From contig JAPPFB010000026.1 in NCBI GenBank assembly GCA_028875225.1, forward strand, positions 2,963-66,962: 64,000 nucleotides of DNA, written 5' to 3'. Below, piece by piece: positions 41,369 to 51,555 of the stretch. This DNA comes from Chloroflexota bacterium. GTDB lineage: Bacteria > Chloroflexota > Dehalococcoidia > Bin125. Below the pieces are notes generated by a model. The model saw only the letters and a list, made by a program, of their open reading frames with translations, did not search any database and had not been told where the DNA came from. Numbering within the stretch: the stretch's first letter is position 1; the number at the start of each line of letters is the position of its first letter. The position numbers and the translations under genes are program-made.

Positions 41369-43390
41369 TCAGGATTCGTCGGCGTCCGAATCGGAATCCG
41401 GCAGCTGCCGATGAGCGGCTGGATAGCCGGAATCGTCGCGCAGGCGGATGCCGCAGTCGGCGAGGTGCTGGCCCGACCAAGCGAAGTCGAGCCAGCGGGC
41501 GTCTGGGCTGAACCAGGGCTGGACGATTACCCGCTGCAGGGGGACGGCCAGGTCGTGAATCCAGCTGGTTGCTGAGCCCGAAAGCCAGCGCCGCTGTAGG
41601 TCGAGCACTGCATCCCTCATCTCTTCTGGGTCGAAGAGCGTTCGCAGATCGTCCAGCGACCGATCGAGGACGGGATCTGCGAACGCGCCCCAGGCTGCGG
41701 GACCGTGGGTGTGCTCGGTGCGGAGCCAGTCTCGAACGGGCAGGGCGGACTGCGGCGTCCCTCCCCAGCGCAGAAGGGCGAAGCGCTCGCCGTCCAACAA
41801 CCGCTGCATCGCATGCGCCCGTTCGGCTTGTTCGAGCTCGATCGCGAGGCCGCTCGTCTGCCGGACCATGCCCGAGACCAGCTCGCCCAGTCCGGGCAGG
41901 GCGCGGGCGACCTCATCCAGGACGACGAGCTTGAGCGGGGCGACCCGCTCCCGGCCGCCGGCCGCCCCAACCAGGTCGGCGACCGCAGCCCGGGTCGCCG
42001 CGTCCGGCGCGCGGTAGCCGAGGTAGCCGAGCAGTTCATCGTCCGGCAGCGCCAACTCGGTAAACTGCGGCGCGACCGGCCCGGACGGCGTGAGCCGGAC
42101 CGGCGCGCCCACGCTGCGGACCAGCTCGGGCCGGTTCACGGACCAGTTGATCGCCATTGCAATGCGCGGATCGCTGAGCGCGCCGGCGGGGTCGGGATCG
42201 CGCGGCGTGACCAGCTGCAGCGGGCGGCCGCCGATCACTTCGTAGACCTGGTGCTCGGGAAACTGCGCGGCCAGGGCATCGATCTGGGCGTCGTCGAGCG
42301 GCGAACCGGCCAGGTCGACGTCGCCGTCGGCGAACCTCCGCATCAAATCGTCCGCGGACCCGCTGAACATCCGGATCGCGTCGAGCCGCGCCAGGCGATG
42401 CGCTGACCAGAAGTCGGGCGGCGGTTCGCTCGCCCACCAGCGATCGGAGCGGACCAGAGTGGTCTGCTCCGGCCCGTGCCCGTGCAGCCGGTAGGGTCCC
42501 GATCCATCGGTCCAGGGCTCGCCCGCCGATCCCTCAGGCCAGCGGACGCCGGCCTGCTCGATCGCTTCGGCGCTGGCGATCCAGGAGTAGGGTCCGAAGA
42601 GCATGTCGAGCGCTGGATGTACCTCGCCCCTGTCGATCGTGAGCACGAACGGATCCTGGTACTCGGTGACCTGGTCGAATGCTTGGAAGCGTATGGCGGC
42701 CCAGTCGCCGGGCCGACGGGGATCCTCGCCCGTGGCATCCGCGAACCCGCCGGCCGACGATAACCGCTCGATGCTCAGCCGCACATCCTCGCTCGTGGCC
42801 GGTCGTCCCTCGCCCTCCGCATCGATCTGGAAGCGGGCGCGCGGGTCCAAGTTGAACACCCAGGTCTCGAGATCGAGAATCTCGGGCGACTCGCAGAGAT
42901 CCGCCTCCCAGAAGAGCGAAGTGGATCGCTTCCAGCGGCCGATCCGGTGGTAGGTCAACGAGTGCACCCGCTGAGCGAAGGCCGAGCGGGCGCGGTGCGG
43001 GTCCCAGCTGTCGACTGCGCCGAGGCCCGCGAACTGGTGCGTGACCCGGGTGTCGGGACCGGGCATGCCGGTCTGTGAGCTCTGGTCCGGACGCGGCATC
43101 GGTGCAGGTGCTGGCTCGGCGGGCGTCGGCGGAGGCCGCGAGACCTCTGAGCGACCCTGAGCGGACGGCTGCTTCGCCGGTTGATCACCTGGGCCCGCTT
43201 CATCCACTGACCGGGTCACCGGTCGAGCGGGATCCGGCTGGGCGGAGTCGGTGGCTAGAGCCTGGTTCGCTGGCTGCGGCTCCGCTTCGTCGCCGCAGCC
43301 GACCAGCGCCAGGGCGGCGATGCCGACCCCCGCCCGCATGCTCGCTGCGAGCAGTCGGCGGCGGGTGAGCTGTCGCCGGTGGATACGCAT
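41369..43390 (-). CDS. Peptide-binding-type lipoprotein 1 (SBP family 5)
   Basis: ATG 43390 gives 673 residues. The signal is lipoprotein-like with a twin-arginine-like TRRRLL before a hydrophobic stretch and the lipobox ALVGC. A Pro/Gln-rich linker follows, then an extracellular binding domain with the ABC peptide-binder landmarks: AVDSWDPHRARSAFAQR at the start, SGPYRLHGHGPEQTTLVR, and DPRIAMAINWSVNRPELV. No permease or ATPase gene is adjacent. Family members bind oligopeptides or similar ligands; here it could also be a sensor. It is divergent from the VWA lipoprotein gene across 211 bp, which probably holds both promoters. Confidence 0.8.
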   Translation of the reverse strand: MRIHRRQLTRRRLLAASMRAGVGIAALALVGCGDEAEPQPANQALATDSAQPDPARPVTRSVDEAGPGDQPAKQPSAQGRSEVSRPPPTPAEPAPAPMPRPDQSSQTGMPGPDTRVTHQFAGLGAVDSWDPHRARSAFAQRVHSLTYHRIGRWKRSTSLFWEADLCESPEILDLETWVFNLDPRARFQIDAEGEGRPATSEDVRLSIERLSSAGGFADATGEDPRRPGDWAAIRFQAFDQVTEYQDPFVLTIDRGEVHPALDMLFGPYSWIASAEAIEQAGVRWPEGSAGEPWTDGSGPYRLHGHGPEQTTLVRSDRWWASEPPPDFWSAHRLARLDAIRMFSGSADDLMRRFADGDVDLAGSPLDDAQIDALAAQFPEHQVYEVIGGRPLQLVTPRDPDPAGALSDPRIAMAINWSVNRPELVRSVGAPVRLTPSGPVAPQFTELALPDDELLGYLGYRAPDAATRAAVADLVGAAGGRERVAPLKLVVLDEVARALPGLGELVSGMVRQTSGLAIELEQAERAHAMQRLLDGERFALLRWGGTPQSALPVRDWLRTEHTHGPAAWGAFADPVLDRSLDDLRTLFDPEEMRDAVLDLQRRWLSGSATSWIHDLAVPLQRVIVQPWFSPDARWLDFAWSGQHLADCGIRLRDDSGYPAAHRQLPDSDSDADES

Positions 43391-43601
43391 GCGGTTAGCA
43401 TATGCAGCTGCGCCAGGGACGGCGCGAGGGAGCGGCCGCACCACAGGGCATGGGCGATGTCACCACCCCATGAGGGCGCAGACCCAGTCTCACGCTCCCC
43501 TCTGCCGGGAACCATTGTGTCGCTGAGATCGTCTCAGTTCTGAGCGGGGCGGCGGCCGGTCGCCAACCTGCCGCCCCACAGCTGCAGCGCAGGAGGACCA
43601 G

Positions 43602-45485
43602 ATGCACGAGCAAGAGACCCGAGCCGGAACCGGAAGGTGGACGCGCATCCTGGTGCTGCCGTTGATCATCCTGGCAGTTGCCACAGCGGCGCTGTCCGTC
43701 GCCTGCGGAGATGACGCGCAACCGGCGCAGAGCGAGCAGCCGGCGGGGGTGGAGCGCCAGGCGGAGCAAGCCGAGCGGCCTGCCGTCGCCGATGCCCAAC
43801 AGGAGGTCGCTCCGGGGCAACCGAAGGCGATGGATCAGGAAGAAGTTCTCTCCCAGGAGGAAGCCGAGCAGCAACAGCAGGAGGCCATTGAGCAGCAGGC
43901 GGCAGAACAGCAAGCCGTTGCCGAGTATGAGGAGGAAGAACAGGCCGCCCAAGAAGCGATGGAGCAAGCGCAGGAACAAGCGTCCTCCGACAGCTCCCGT
44001 TCCCGGCAGCGACAGGAGCGCTCAAGCGAGGAACGTCGCACGCCCCGGCGCTCCTTGCCCGGAGCGACCAACTTCGAGGATTACCCAACCATCGGCTGGC
44101 GCGAAACCGTCGACGATGATACTTCCACGTTCTCCCTCGACGTCGACCGCACCTCTTACTTCCTCGCCCTGAACTGGGTCGAAGCCGGATACGCGATTGA
44201 GCCTGCTTCGGTGCGGGCCGAGGAGTGGATCAACGCCTTCAGCTACAACTACGACCTGCCTGAGGTCGATGACAGCTTCGCCGTCACCACCGATATCCTC
44301 GAACACCCCCTGCACGATGATCTGCATCTCGTCCGCATCGCCACCCAGGCGCCCGAGTTCGTCGACAACACGCCGCTCAACGTGACGCTGGTGCTCGACG
44401 CATCCGGCTCGATGCAGGAAGGCAATCGTGTCGAGATCGCCCGCGCGGCGGCAGAATCGATCCGCCGCGGACTCAGCTCGGACGACCGTATTGCCGTCGT
44501 GCTCTTCTCCGACAACATCGTCGCCAGCGAGTCTCATCAGCGTCCTGACGATCGCGACATCAGGAGAATCATCGACCGGCTCGGACCAACCGGCTCAACC
44601 AATGTCCAGGCCGGCTTCAACCGTGGCGTCCGATTTGCAGATGAGATCCGTCGCGAACGACCCAACGCCCACAACTACGTGATCCTCATGTCCGACGGCG
44701 TCGCCAACGTCGACGCTACCGACCCGTTCGCCATCCTGCGGACGGCCGAGGACCGCGATGACAGCAACCCGCTCCGTCTGATCACGGTCGGCGTCGGCAT
44801 CGCCAACTACAACGACGTTCTGCTTGAGCAGCTCGCCCAGCACGGCAACGGCTGGTACCGCTACTTGCAAGATGTCGCCCAGGCTCAATCCACCTTCAGC
44901 CGCGAGAACTGGCTGGCGCTCTCGATTCCCTTCGCCGACCAGGCTCGCGCCCAGGTCCGCTGGAACAACGAGTCGATCGTCGCCTGGCGACTCGTCGGCT
45001 ACGAGAACCGCGTCACTGCCGACCGTAACTTCGAGCAGGATCGCAAGGAGTTCGCAGAAATCCCGATGGGATCCGCCACCACCATGTTCTTCAAGGTTGA
45101 GTTGAGCGACACGGCAATCCGCGATGGCGTCGTTGACCTCGGCGAGGTCGAACTGCGCTGGCTTACTCCGATGTCCGGGGAATCCAATCGCCAGCAGATT
45201 CAGATGGTTTCCGGCATTTCGCGCTTCGGCGACGACGCCATGCTGGACCTCGGCTCAGTCGTTGCGCTCGCCGCCGACCGTTACAGCTGGTTCGGACAGG
45301 CCGGCCTCAGCGAGGACACCATGCTGCTGGCCGCCGAGCACCTGGACGAGCTCTCCTGGTGGTTCGCCCACCTGCCCGCTCGCATCCTCAACAGCCAGGC
45401 CGGAGAGGACTTCGCCCGGCTGCTCGTCGCCATGGGCGACGTCGCCGAAGAGTTCGAGGCGGAGGACCCGGGCTATTCCCGCTAA
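43602..45485 (+). CDS. VWA-domain lipoprotein (YfbK-like)
   Basis: The protein is 627 residues, with GCAGGAGGACCAG before the ATG. The signal has a lipobox-like SVACGDD (C36). A Gln/Glu-rich coiled-coil linker (~45-145) precedes a YfbK-type N-terminal domain (STFSLDVDRTSYFLA, VRAEEWINAFSYNY) and a von Willebrand A domain (~260-440) with MIDAS LDASGSM, later Thr/Ser positions and LMSDGVAN. A YfbK C-terminal region follows. VWA domains bind metal and partner proteins outside the cell. The linker suggests it projects from the membrane. Confidence 0.88.
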   Translation: MHEQETRAGTGRWTRILVLPLIILAVATAALSVACGDDAQPAQSEQPAGVERQAEQAERPAVADAQQEVAPGQPKAMDQEEVLSQEEAEQQQQEAIEQQAAEQQAVAEYEEEEQAAQEAMEQAQEQASSDSSRSRQRQERSSEERRTPRRSLPGATNFEDYPTIGWRETVDDDTSTFSLDVDRTSYFLALNWVEAGYAIEPASVRAEEWINAFSYNYDLPEVDDSFAVTTDILEHPLHDDLHLVRIATQAPEFVDNTPLNVTLVLDASGSMQEGNRVEIARAAAESIRRGLSSDDRIAVVLFSDNIVASESHQRPDDRDIRRIIDRLGPTGSTNVQAGFNRGVRFADEIRRERPNAHNYVILMSDGVANVDATDPFAILRTAEDRDDSNPLRLITVGVGIANYNDVLLEQLAQHGNGWYRYLQDVAQAQSTFSRENWLALSIPFADQARAQVRWNNESIVAWRLVGYENRVTADRNFEQDRKEFAEIPMGSATTMFFKVELSDTAIRDGVVDLGEVELRWLTPMSGESNRQQIQMVSGISRFGDDAMLDLGSVVALAADRYSWFGQAGLSEDTMLLAAEHLDELSWWFAHLPARILNSQAGEDFARLLVAMGDVAEEFEAEDPGYSR

Positions 45486-45487
45486 GC

Positions 45488-45691
45488 ATGGGGAATCCGG
45501 GCGAAACTCAGCGCACCGATCAAGACAGCGCGAAGGCTGAGGCACAACAGGGACTCGATTGGATCGGGGACGAGTCTGGTCACCCAGTGGAGGCCGCGAG
45601 GGAGCTGATGTCCAAACTCGATCTGCGCGACCCGAGTGGGCGAACCCGGCGCGACGTAATCTCAGCCACCAACTCACTGGAGTACGGGTAG
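45488..45691 (+). CDS. Small acidic ORF after the VWA gene
   Basis: ATG 45488 comes two bases after the VWA stop, giving 67 residues: hydrophilic, acidic, with a helical centre (GLDWIGDESGHPVEAARELM). No ribosome site of its own, so it would depend on reinitiation. Family not recognised. Confidence 0.3.
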   Translation: MGNPGETQRTDQDSAKAEAQQGLDWIGDESGHPVEAARELMSKLDLRDPSGRTRRDVISATNSLEYG

Positions 45692-46464
45692 CCGCATTAG
45701 GCGAATGGCGGCGGCGAGCGGCCGGCCGCGAGCGAATGGTTGCGCGGTTCCGCCACGGATCCGGCGATGGCGGCCCGCCGGGCCCCGATGCCGGCCCGGT
45801 CGATCTCACGGTCCAGCCGCTTCTCTATCGGAGGCGGCACGGAACGACACTGTGCGATCGATGCGGGCTCCCGCGGCCAACGCCGCGCTCGGCGAAGTGC
45901 TGCCCGGCCGGACTTGGCCGCAGTCCCGCGCCGGGAGTCCGGGCGTGGCGGGTGGGGAAGAGTCGAGCAAGTCAGCGGGATCAGGAACCAGGCGGCCTGC
46001 GAGGACGTTCTGAGTCGTATGCGGGTGTTCATCGTCTTGGTCGTTTACCTTGCCGCTGCGGCGACCTGCGCGTGCAGCGGCGACGGACCTCGTCCGTCCT
46101 CGAAACGCTAACCACAGCGCTAATACTGACGGCGTGGTCTGCCCACGAGTCTTCGAGCAGCTTGCACTCGATCCCAACGAAGTCGCAGCGTAGTGGCCGG
46201 GGGTACCGATTGAGGTGCCCTACCGCCAACGACACTCTCAGCAAGAAAGACCCGCTTGAGCGCAAGGAGAGGACTGACCCACCGCTCACGCGCTGAAGTA
46301 CGTCTTCGTACGAGCCGTCTTCGTCGCCCTTTCGCTCCGGCAACGAGTGGCCAAGGAACTATCCCAAGCAACAGGATTGAATCAGATCATCAATGCCACG
46401 AGTATGGCTATCCTGACCGGTAGTGGGATTCTGCACACCTTGAATCAGGTGGCTGGGGCGGGCG
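45692..46464. other. Gap with a possible short lipoprotein-like ORF
   Basis: No gene was recognised in ~770 bp. One short plus-strand ORF at 46019-46111 encodes 30 residues (MRVFIVLVVYLAAAATCAC then a short tail) that look like a lipoprotein signal, but no body follows; it may be a truncated gene. The remaining frames have random composition. Confidence 0.35.
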
Positions 46465-46968
46465 ATGCTCAAAAGTATCGGAATCGGTTCAGGGATTTTG
46501 ATTGTGGTGGGGCTCGTTACATTGGGGGTGATGATCTGGTCGTCCGACCAAACGACAGAGGTGGTGTCCCGAGTTGAGCAAGCAAACGACCGGACAACCC
46601 AGGCAGTCACCAGGGTGGAGCAGGCGACCAGTCAGACAACCCAGGCGGTCACCAAGGTGGAACACGCGAGCAGTCAGGCGACGCAGGCGGTCTCCAAGGT
46701 GGAGCAGGCTCTAAGGCAGAAGGAGACTCTGGAGGTGGGTGAGTTGGTCTACCCCTATTCGACCAAGATCGATGTTTTTCGAGTGGACGCTCGCGAGGAC
46801 AACACCGCTGTTCTCCGCCATATTCCTAGCCCTACGGTGTTCGAACGGGCCGGATGCGACTGGGACAGGGTGCGTGACATCAGCTCAAACCTCTCGGATT
46901 ACGACTTTCGAATCGATAGCCCATACCGTGAGCCATACGACCCTGGGGAATTCGCCTGCATCCGTTGA
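46465..46968 (+). CDS. Membrane-anchored protein with 14-residue repeats
   Basis: This 167-residue protein has one membrane span at residues 8-25 (GSGILIVVGLVTLGVMIW), then four tandem 14-residue units (residues 30-85; consensus TTQAVTKVEQATSQ). The unit is two heptads with Val/Val and Ala spacing typical of a coiled-coil stalk. A C-terminal domain (~86-167) has KIDVFRVDAREDNTAVLRH and two Cys. Probably an oligomeric stalked surface or periplasmic protein. No family was recognised. Confidence 0.55.
   Translation: MLKSIGIGSGILIVVGLVTLGVMIWSSDQTTEVVSRVEQANDRTTQAVTRVEQATSQTTQAVTKVEHASSQATQAVSKVEQALRQKETLEVGELVYPYSTKIDVFRVDAREDNTAVLRHIPSPTVFERAGCDWDRVRDISSNLSDYDFRIDSPYREPYDPGEFACIR
46552..46719 (+). 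repeat. Four tandem 42-bp repeats
   Basis: Four 42-bp units encode the 14-residue heptad pairs. Units 2 and 3 are most alike (ACAACCCAGGCGGTCACCA); units 1 and 4 are diverged. In-frame unit length allows change of stalk length by slippage. From 46969 to 47324 no further gene is supported. Confidence 0.8.
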
Positions 46969-47324
46969 CTCTCGATGAGCCTGTTGCAGATGCTTCCAGT
47001 ATCACCGGGACTGTTTCCTGACGCAGGTGCCTGCGATGTAGCGTCCGGCCCGGGAGATGATTCGGGCTCGAATCGACCGTAGCCCGCCCACTCGCCATCT
47101 GCTCCACTTCGACCCTATGTTCCTACAGCGTTGCGAAGACAGGTGCCGACAAGTGTCCATGCAGCTATCACACCCGATCATCATCGGGAGGCTGCCATAT
47201 GCATTTCTCCTACTCTCTATCGTCGCCGCGTTGTCCTCGGCCGTAGGACCAGTGCAGCGTATTCGTCGGTCGGGTAGTCTGGGGATGATTGCGTCAACGT
47301 CGCTCGGAAAGTGATCCACCTCAT

Positions 47325-48959
47325 TGTTGTAGAGCAGCGACTTTGTCAGACCAACTGAGCAGCGATTCCGTCAGTGTCGCGCCGTTCCGATAAGGATGAA
47401 GCAGCGCGGATTCGGCGTCCAGGCACCCCGTTGGGACGGACGTAGTTGCTCACCGTGATGCGCGAGACCCCGAGCAGTCGAGCGGTCGCCCGCATCGAGA
47501 GGCCTTGCAGCTGCGCCTGCTGGATCGCTTTCCGGCGGGTGAGTTGGCGGGGCGTGGGCGGCCGCAGCGGGCGTCCGTTAGCGGCGGGTTCAGGAGCGGC
47601 TCCGTTGCGCGCCGCGTGGACCGAAGCGCCGTTCGGGCTGGGAGTTTCGGCAGGCCGGGGTAACGCTCCGCCGGAGCCGCGGCCCAAGACGATCCGCTCG
47701 TAGTCGGGACGGCTGGCGAGTTCGGCGCAGGCCGTCCGCAGCGTACCGGCGGGCGGCGGGGCCAGGCGCGAGGCGATAGGCGCGCCCTAATGACGGACCG
47801 AGAGCGGGCCGTCCGCTCGTTCGACCACTTCGACCCGCGACCGGGCGTAGCTGGTCCGCTCGGGCCCGGGCAGGAGTTGCAGCGTGCGCCAGCGGAACTT
47901 GACGGTGTTGTCCCGAGCGACGGTGCGGGGATGGCGGAAGGCGAGGACGGCGCCCAGGTCGAGCGTCGGCTTGAGCGGACGGTAGGCCGGCTCGGACTGC
48001 GCCGGTTCGACCCGGAAGCGAGCATTGAAGCGCGGCAGGAAGCCGTCGAGCACGGTCTGGGCCTCGGCGATCGTCTCGGTGCCGGCGTGACGCAATTCGG
48101 TCACGAGCCGGTCCTGGAACGTGCCCGCGAAGCGTTCCACACGCCCTTTGGCCTGCAGTGAGCGGGCGAACACCTGGGTGATCCCCAGTTCCCCGAACGC
48201 CCGCGAGAACTGGGTCGGCGGGCGTCGTCCCGTTCGTCCTATGGGGGCCTGGAAGACGCCGTGACGGTCGGTATAGAGCGCGAGCGGCAGGCCACGGCGC
48301 AGAACGACTTGCTCCAAGAGCGAGAAGTAGCCGCGGGCGTCCTCGGCCGGGCGGAACAGTGCGGAGGGCACATCGCCGGTCGCATCGTCGACCGCGAGCA
48401 GCAGGGTGAACCGCGGTCCGCGTTCTTCCAACCAGGCATGGTGGCTGCCGTCGACCTGCAGCAGCATCCCCTCGCGCGGCATCCGCTCGCGCCGCACGCG
48501 GTGCTCGGGCGGCCGCCGCCGGCGCGGGCTGGGCATCCCGGCCGCTTCGAGGATGCGGCGGACCGTGAAGCGGCTCAGGGCGAGCCCCTCGTGCTCCCAG
48601 AGCAGCTCGCTGAGGTGCGTGTGGTTGGCGCCCGGGTAGCGCTCGCGGGCGAAGCGGACCACCGTAGCGGGCACTGAGTCCGGCACGGCGTTGTGCGGCC
48701 GTCGGCCGCAGTTGCCGTGAGCCAGGGCTGGCGCGCCCCGCGCCCGATAGGCCGCCAGCAAACGCCAGACGTGGCGCTCGCTCACGCCCAACACCTCAGC
48801 AGCCTGCGCTGCTCGCAGGCCGTCGGCGTCCACACGCTCCAGCACCAGGCGTCGAGCCGCCTCCGACTGTGATACTGTCCGTCTCCTCCCACTTACGTGT
48901 TCAGGACTGACAGAGTCGCTGCTCGCTTAGCTACTGACTGAATCGCTGCTCGTCGACAA
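47325..48959 (-). mobile_element. ISNCY-type insertion sequence with 6-bp target duplication
   Basis: The ends show inverted repeats built around GAGCAGCGA(C/T)T-x-x-GTCAG; each end has two tandem copies (47331-47350 and 47357-47375 left; 48908-48924 and 48935-48951 right). CCTCAT occurs at 47319-47324 and 48960-48965, directly outside the ends, so it is a likely target-site duplication. The single transposase gene is interrupted by an amber codon. Confidence 0.75.
47346..48845 (-). pseudogene. ISNCY-type transposase split by an amber codon
   Basis: The first 352 residues contain an N-terminal HTH (RAAQAAEVLGVSERHVWRLL), a DDE domain (LLQVDGSHHAW, YTDRHGVF, KGRVERFAGTFQDRL) and end at SVRH followed by TAG at 47787. 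The same frame continues without other stops to 47346 through a linker and a C-terminal HTH (RKAIQQAQLQGLSMRATARL). So one nonsense codon separates the parts. The product may still be made if the core alone suffices or by readthrough, but an inactivated gene is the plain reading. Confidence 0.8.
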
Positions 48960-49029
48960 CCTCATCGGTGAAGAAGTGATCCACTTGGGGTGGTGGAAGT
49001 GGTCGGGTTTGGGGTGGCTTCACCTCCGT

Positions 49030-49790
49030 TCAGGCTGTGGTCCGACGACGGGTCCGGTAGGACTGGCCTTTGGTCGTGAGGATGTGCGCGTGGTGGCCGA
49101 GGCGGTCGAGCAACGCGGTGGTCAGCTTCTCGTCGCCGAAGACCTGGACCCACTCGGAGAACGCGAGGTTGGTGGTGACGATCGTGGAGCGGCGTTCATG
49201 GCGGTCGGCGAGGAGGTTGAAGAGCAGTTCGCCGCCGGCCCGGTCGAAGGGCACGAAGCCGAGTTCGTCGACGATCAGCAGGGCCACCCGCAGGTAACGC
49301 TGATGCAGGCGGGTGAGCATACGCTCGTCGCGGGCCTCGAGCAGTTCGCGCACGAGGTCGGCGGCGCGGATGAAGGCGACCCGCTGGCGGCGCTGGACGG
49401 CTTCGACCCCGAGCGCGATCGCGAGATGGGTCTTGCCGGTGCCGATCGGGCCGGCGATCACGACGTCCTCACCGCGCTCGATGTAGTCGCAGGTGGCGAG
49501 CTGGGCGAGCTGCGGCCGCTCGATCCCGCGCAGCACGTCCCAGTCGAGCTGGTCCAGGGTCTTGTGGTCGGGGAAGCGGGCACAACAGCAATGGGGCGCA
49601 GGAGGCGGGCCACGGCGCCGTCGCGGCGGACCAGGACCTCGGCCTCGAGCAGCTGCAGCAGGAACTCCTCATAGTCCCAGCCGTCGTGTGCGGCCTGGCG
49701 GACCAGCTCGGGGTACTGGCGGCGCACGGTGGGCAGCTTGAGTTCGCGGCAATGGGCCTCGAGCACGGCTCGCCGCGCGGCGTCGCTCAC
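49030..49790 (-). pseudogene. istB: IstB-like ATPase of IS21, frameshifted
   Basis: The N-terminal part (HCRELKLPTVRRQYPELVRQ) is read in one frame to about 49600, and the rest in another (DHKTLDQLDWDVLRGIERP, GPIGTGKTHLAIALG Walker A, LLIVDELGFVPFD Walker B). About 11 extra bases near 49580-49595 appear to cause the shift. IstB loads the IstA transposase on target DNA, so transposition is probably impaired. Confidence 0.85.
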
Positions 49791-51244
49791 GACGCACCTC
49801 GTTCCAGCAGTCGATCGAAGTCGGCCAGCGAAGCCTGCTCGACGCGGCAGCCGCGCAGCCGTTCCGGCACGGTCACCTCGTCCGGCGCCTGGGACGCGGC
49901 CAGTGAGCGGCGGACCGCTAACTCGTCGAAGCCGCCCTCGGCGAGACCGGCCTCCAGCGCCGCCCGCACCCGCTCCTCGCCATGTTCGGCGTCCGCCTGC
50001 AAGAGCCGCGCCAGGGCTCGGGCCGCCTCGTGACCGCCGCGTTCGTCCTCCAGCAAGTCCCAGAGCCGGTCGTAGGGCCCGCCCAGTTCGTCGACCAGCT
50101 CCGGCGCGACCTGGCGCAGGGCCTGTGGCTTGCGCGAGAGCTCGCCGAGGTAGTGGCGGTAGCGCACCCGCCGGCCGCCGAAGCGCTGGCGAGGATGGCT
50201 GACCTGCTCCGCGCCGCGCTGGAAGGCGACCTCGGAGACGCCGACCCAGGCGGTCACCCTCAGCCCGGCCCAGCGCTCCGGGACGGAGTACCAGGCGCCC
50301 TCCAGACGGACCATGGCGCTGCGGTTGACCGAGACCGGCTGCATCCGCCGCGGCTCGAACGCGACCGTGGGCAGTGGGCGCAGCAGCGGCCCCTCCGTGG
50401 CGAAGCGCTCCCAGACCCGCTTAGGCGCGAGCCGGTCGACCTCCTCTTGCATCTCGTCTGAGATCTGCTGCAGCGAGTCGCCGCGCGGTAGCGGCGTCAG
50501 CACCTGCCAGCGCAGGCCCCGGCCGCGGCCCTCGACGCCGCCCTTGTCGTGTCCCTGACCGGGACGGGCGAAGCTGGGCTCGAAGGCGTAGTGACTGGCC
50601 AGCGCAGCGAAGCGCTCGGTCAGCCGGCGGCGCGGGAACTGCACCCGCCGGACCGCCGCCGAGAGGTTGTCGTAGACCATCCGCCGGGGCACGCCGCCGA
50701 AGTGGGCGAAGGCACGCACGTGCCCGTCCAGGAAGGCGAGTTGGTCCTGGCGCTCATAGAGCCGGACGTAGTCGCGGCCCGAGTGCATCAGCCGGAACAC
50801 CAGCAGCCACACCCGACGCCGCTCGCCGGCCAGGTCGACTCTGACCTCGAAGAAGTCGACCTGCGCGCTCTCGGCCGGACGATGGACCAGCGGCGCGTAG
50901 ACCTCGGCCCGCCGCCGGCGCCACTCGCGCAACTCGGCCAGGACCAGGGTCAGGCCGACCTCGTAGCCCTCCTCGCGCAACTGCCGATGCAGTCGGCGCC
51001 CCGTGATCCGCTGCTTCGCCGTGGTCCGGTGCGACCACTCCTCCAGCAGCTGCTCCAACCGCGGCCGGACCCGGTCCAGCACCGGGCTGTAGCGTTGCCG
51101 CTCTTGTCGCTCGGGCGCCGGCGTCTCCAGGTAGCGGCGCACCGTGTCTCGCGCGACCCCCATCTCTCGGGCCACGCGGCGTTGACTCTGGCCCTCGACC
51201 AGCACCTTGCGCCGCAGCGCGTAGATATCCATCACTCCGAGCAT
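49787..51244 (-). CDS. istA: IstA-like transposase of IS21
   Basis: This intact 485-residue transposase has an N-terminal HTH (QSQRRVAREMGVARDTVRRYL), then the catalytic triad in SAQVDFFEV (Asp), MVYDNLSAAV (Asp) and HDKGGVEGRGR (Glu). A beta-rich C-terminal domain (GAWYSVPERWAGLRV) follows. Length and motifs match IS21 IstA. Its stop overlaps the istB start by four bases. Confidence 0.92.
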   Translation of the reverse strand: MLGVMDIYALRRKVLVEGQSQRRVAREMGVARDTVRRYLETPAPERQERQRYSPVLDRVRPRLEQLLEEWSHRTTAKQRITGRRLHRQLREEGYEVGLTLVLAELREWRRRRAEVYAPLVHRPAESAQVDFFEVRVDLAGERRRVWLLVFRLMHSGRDYVRLYERQDQLAFLDGHVRAFAHFGGVPRRMVYDNLSAAVRRVQFPRRRLTERFAALASHYAFEPSFARPGQGHDKGGVEGRGRGLRWQVLTPLPRGDSLQQISDEMQEEVDRLAPKRVWERFATEGPLLRPLPTVAFEPRRMQPVSVNRSAMVRLEGAWYSVPERWAGLRVTAWVGVSEVAFQRGAEQVSHPRQRFGGRRVRYRHYLGELSRKPQALRQVAPELVDELGGPYDRLWDLLEDERGGHEAARALARLLQADAEHGEERVRAALEAGLAEGGFDELAVRRSLAASQAPDEVTVPERLRGCRVEQASLADFDRLLERGAS

Positions 51245-51555
51245 CCCTCTCTCCCAACCGGCGTCGGCTCACGCCGATCACGGGTTGGGGCTTGGCCTCC
51301 AAGTGGCCGAGCTTTAGAGCGATCACTGGACGAGTTTTATAGCGATCAATGCAGTTGGGCGAGGATTGAAACCGGGATCGATGGGACGGCATGACGAAAG
51401 CCGAGCAGCCTGCGCCCGGCCTTCGGGTCGGGGGAGGTGCGCTAGCTAGGCCAACGCCGTCGCATCATCTTGGGTTGCTGCATTGTGCCTGACCACGCGG
51501 GGTGATGGCCTTTTCGCGGGGGCCGGTTCTCACACCCGCGGCGCGCCTCACACAT

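Larger units (their letters stand above)
48974..51352 (-). mobile_element. IS21-family insertion sequence (istA intact, istB frameshifted)
   Basis: Two genes, istA then istB, overlap by 4 bp in the IS21 order. The right end carries repeats of the type AG(A/T)GCGATCA (51315-51325 and 51342-51352). The left end lies near AAGTGATCCACTT at 48973-48985. Exact ends were judged from the repeats only. A copy of the right-end sequence stands alone at 53158-53184. Confidence 0.7.

Noticed and set aside
46552-46719. Tandem repeats considered as a CRISPR array
   Set aside because: The units are contiguous without spacers and are in frame with a coiled-coil coding sequence.
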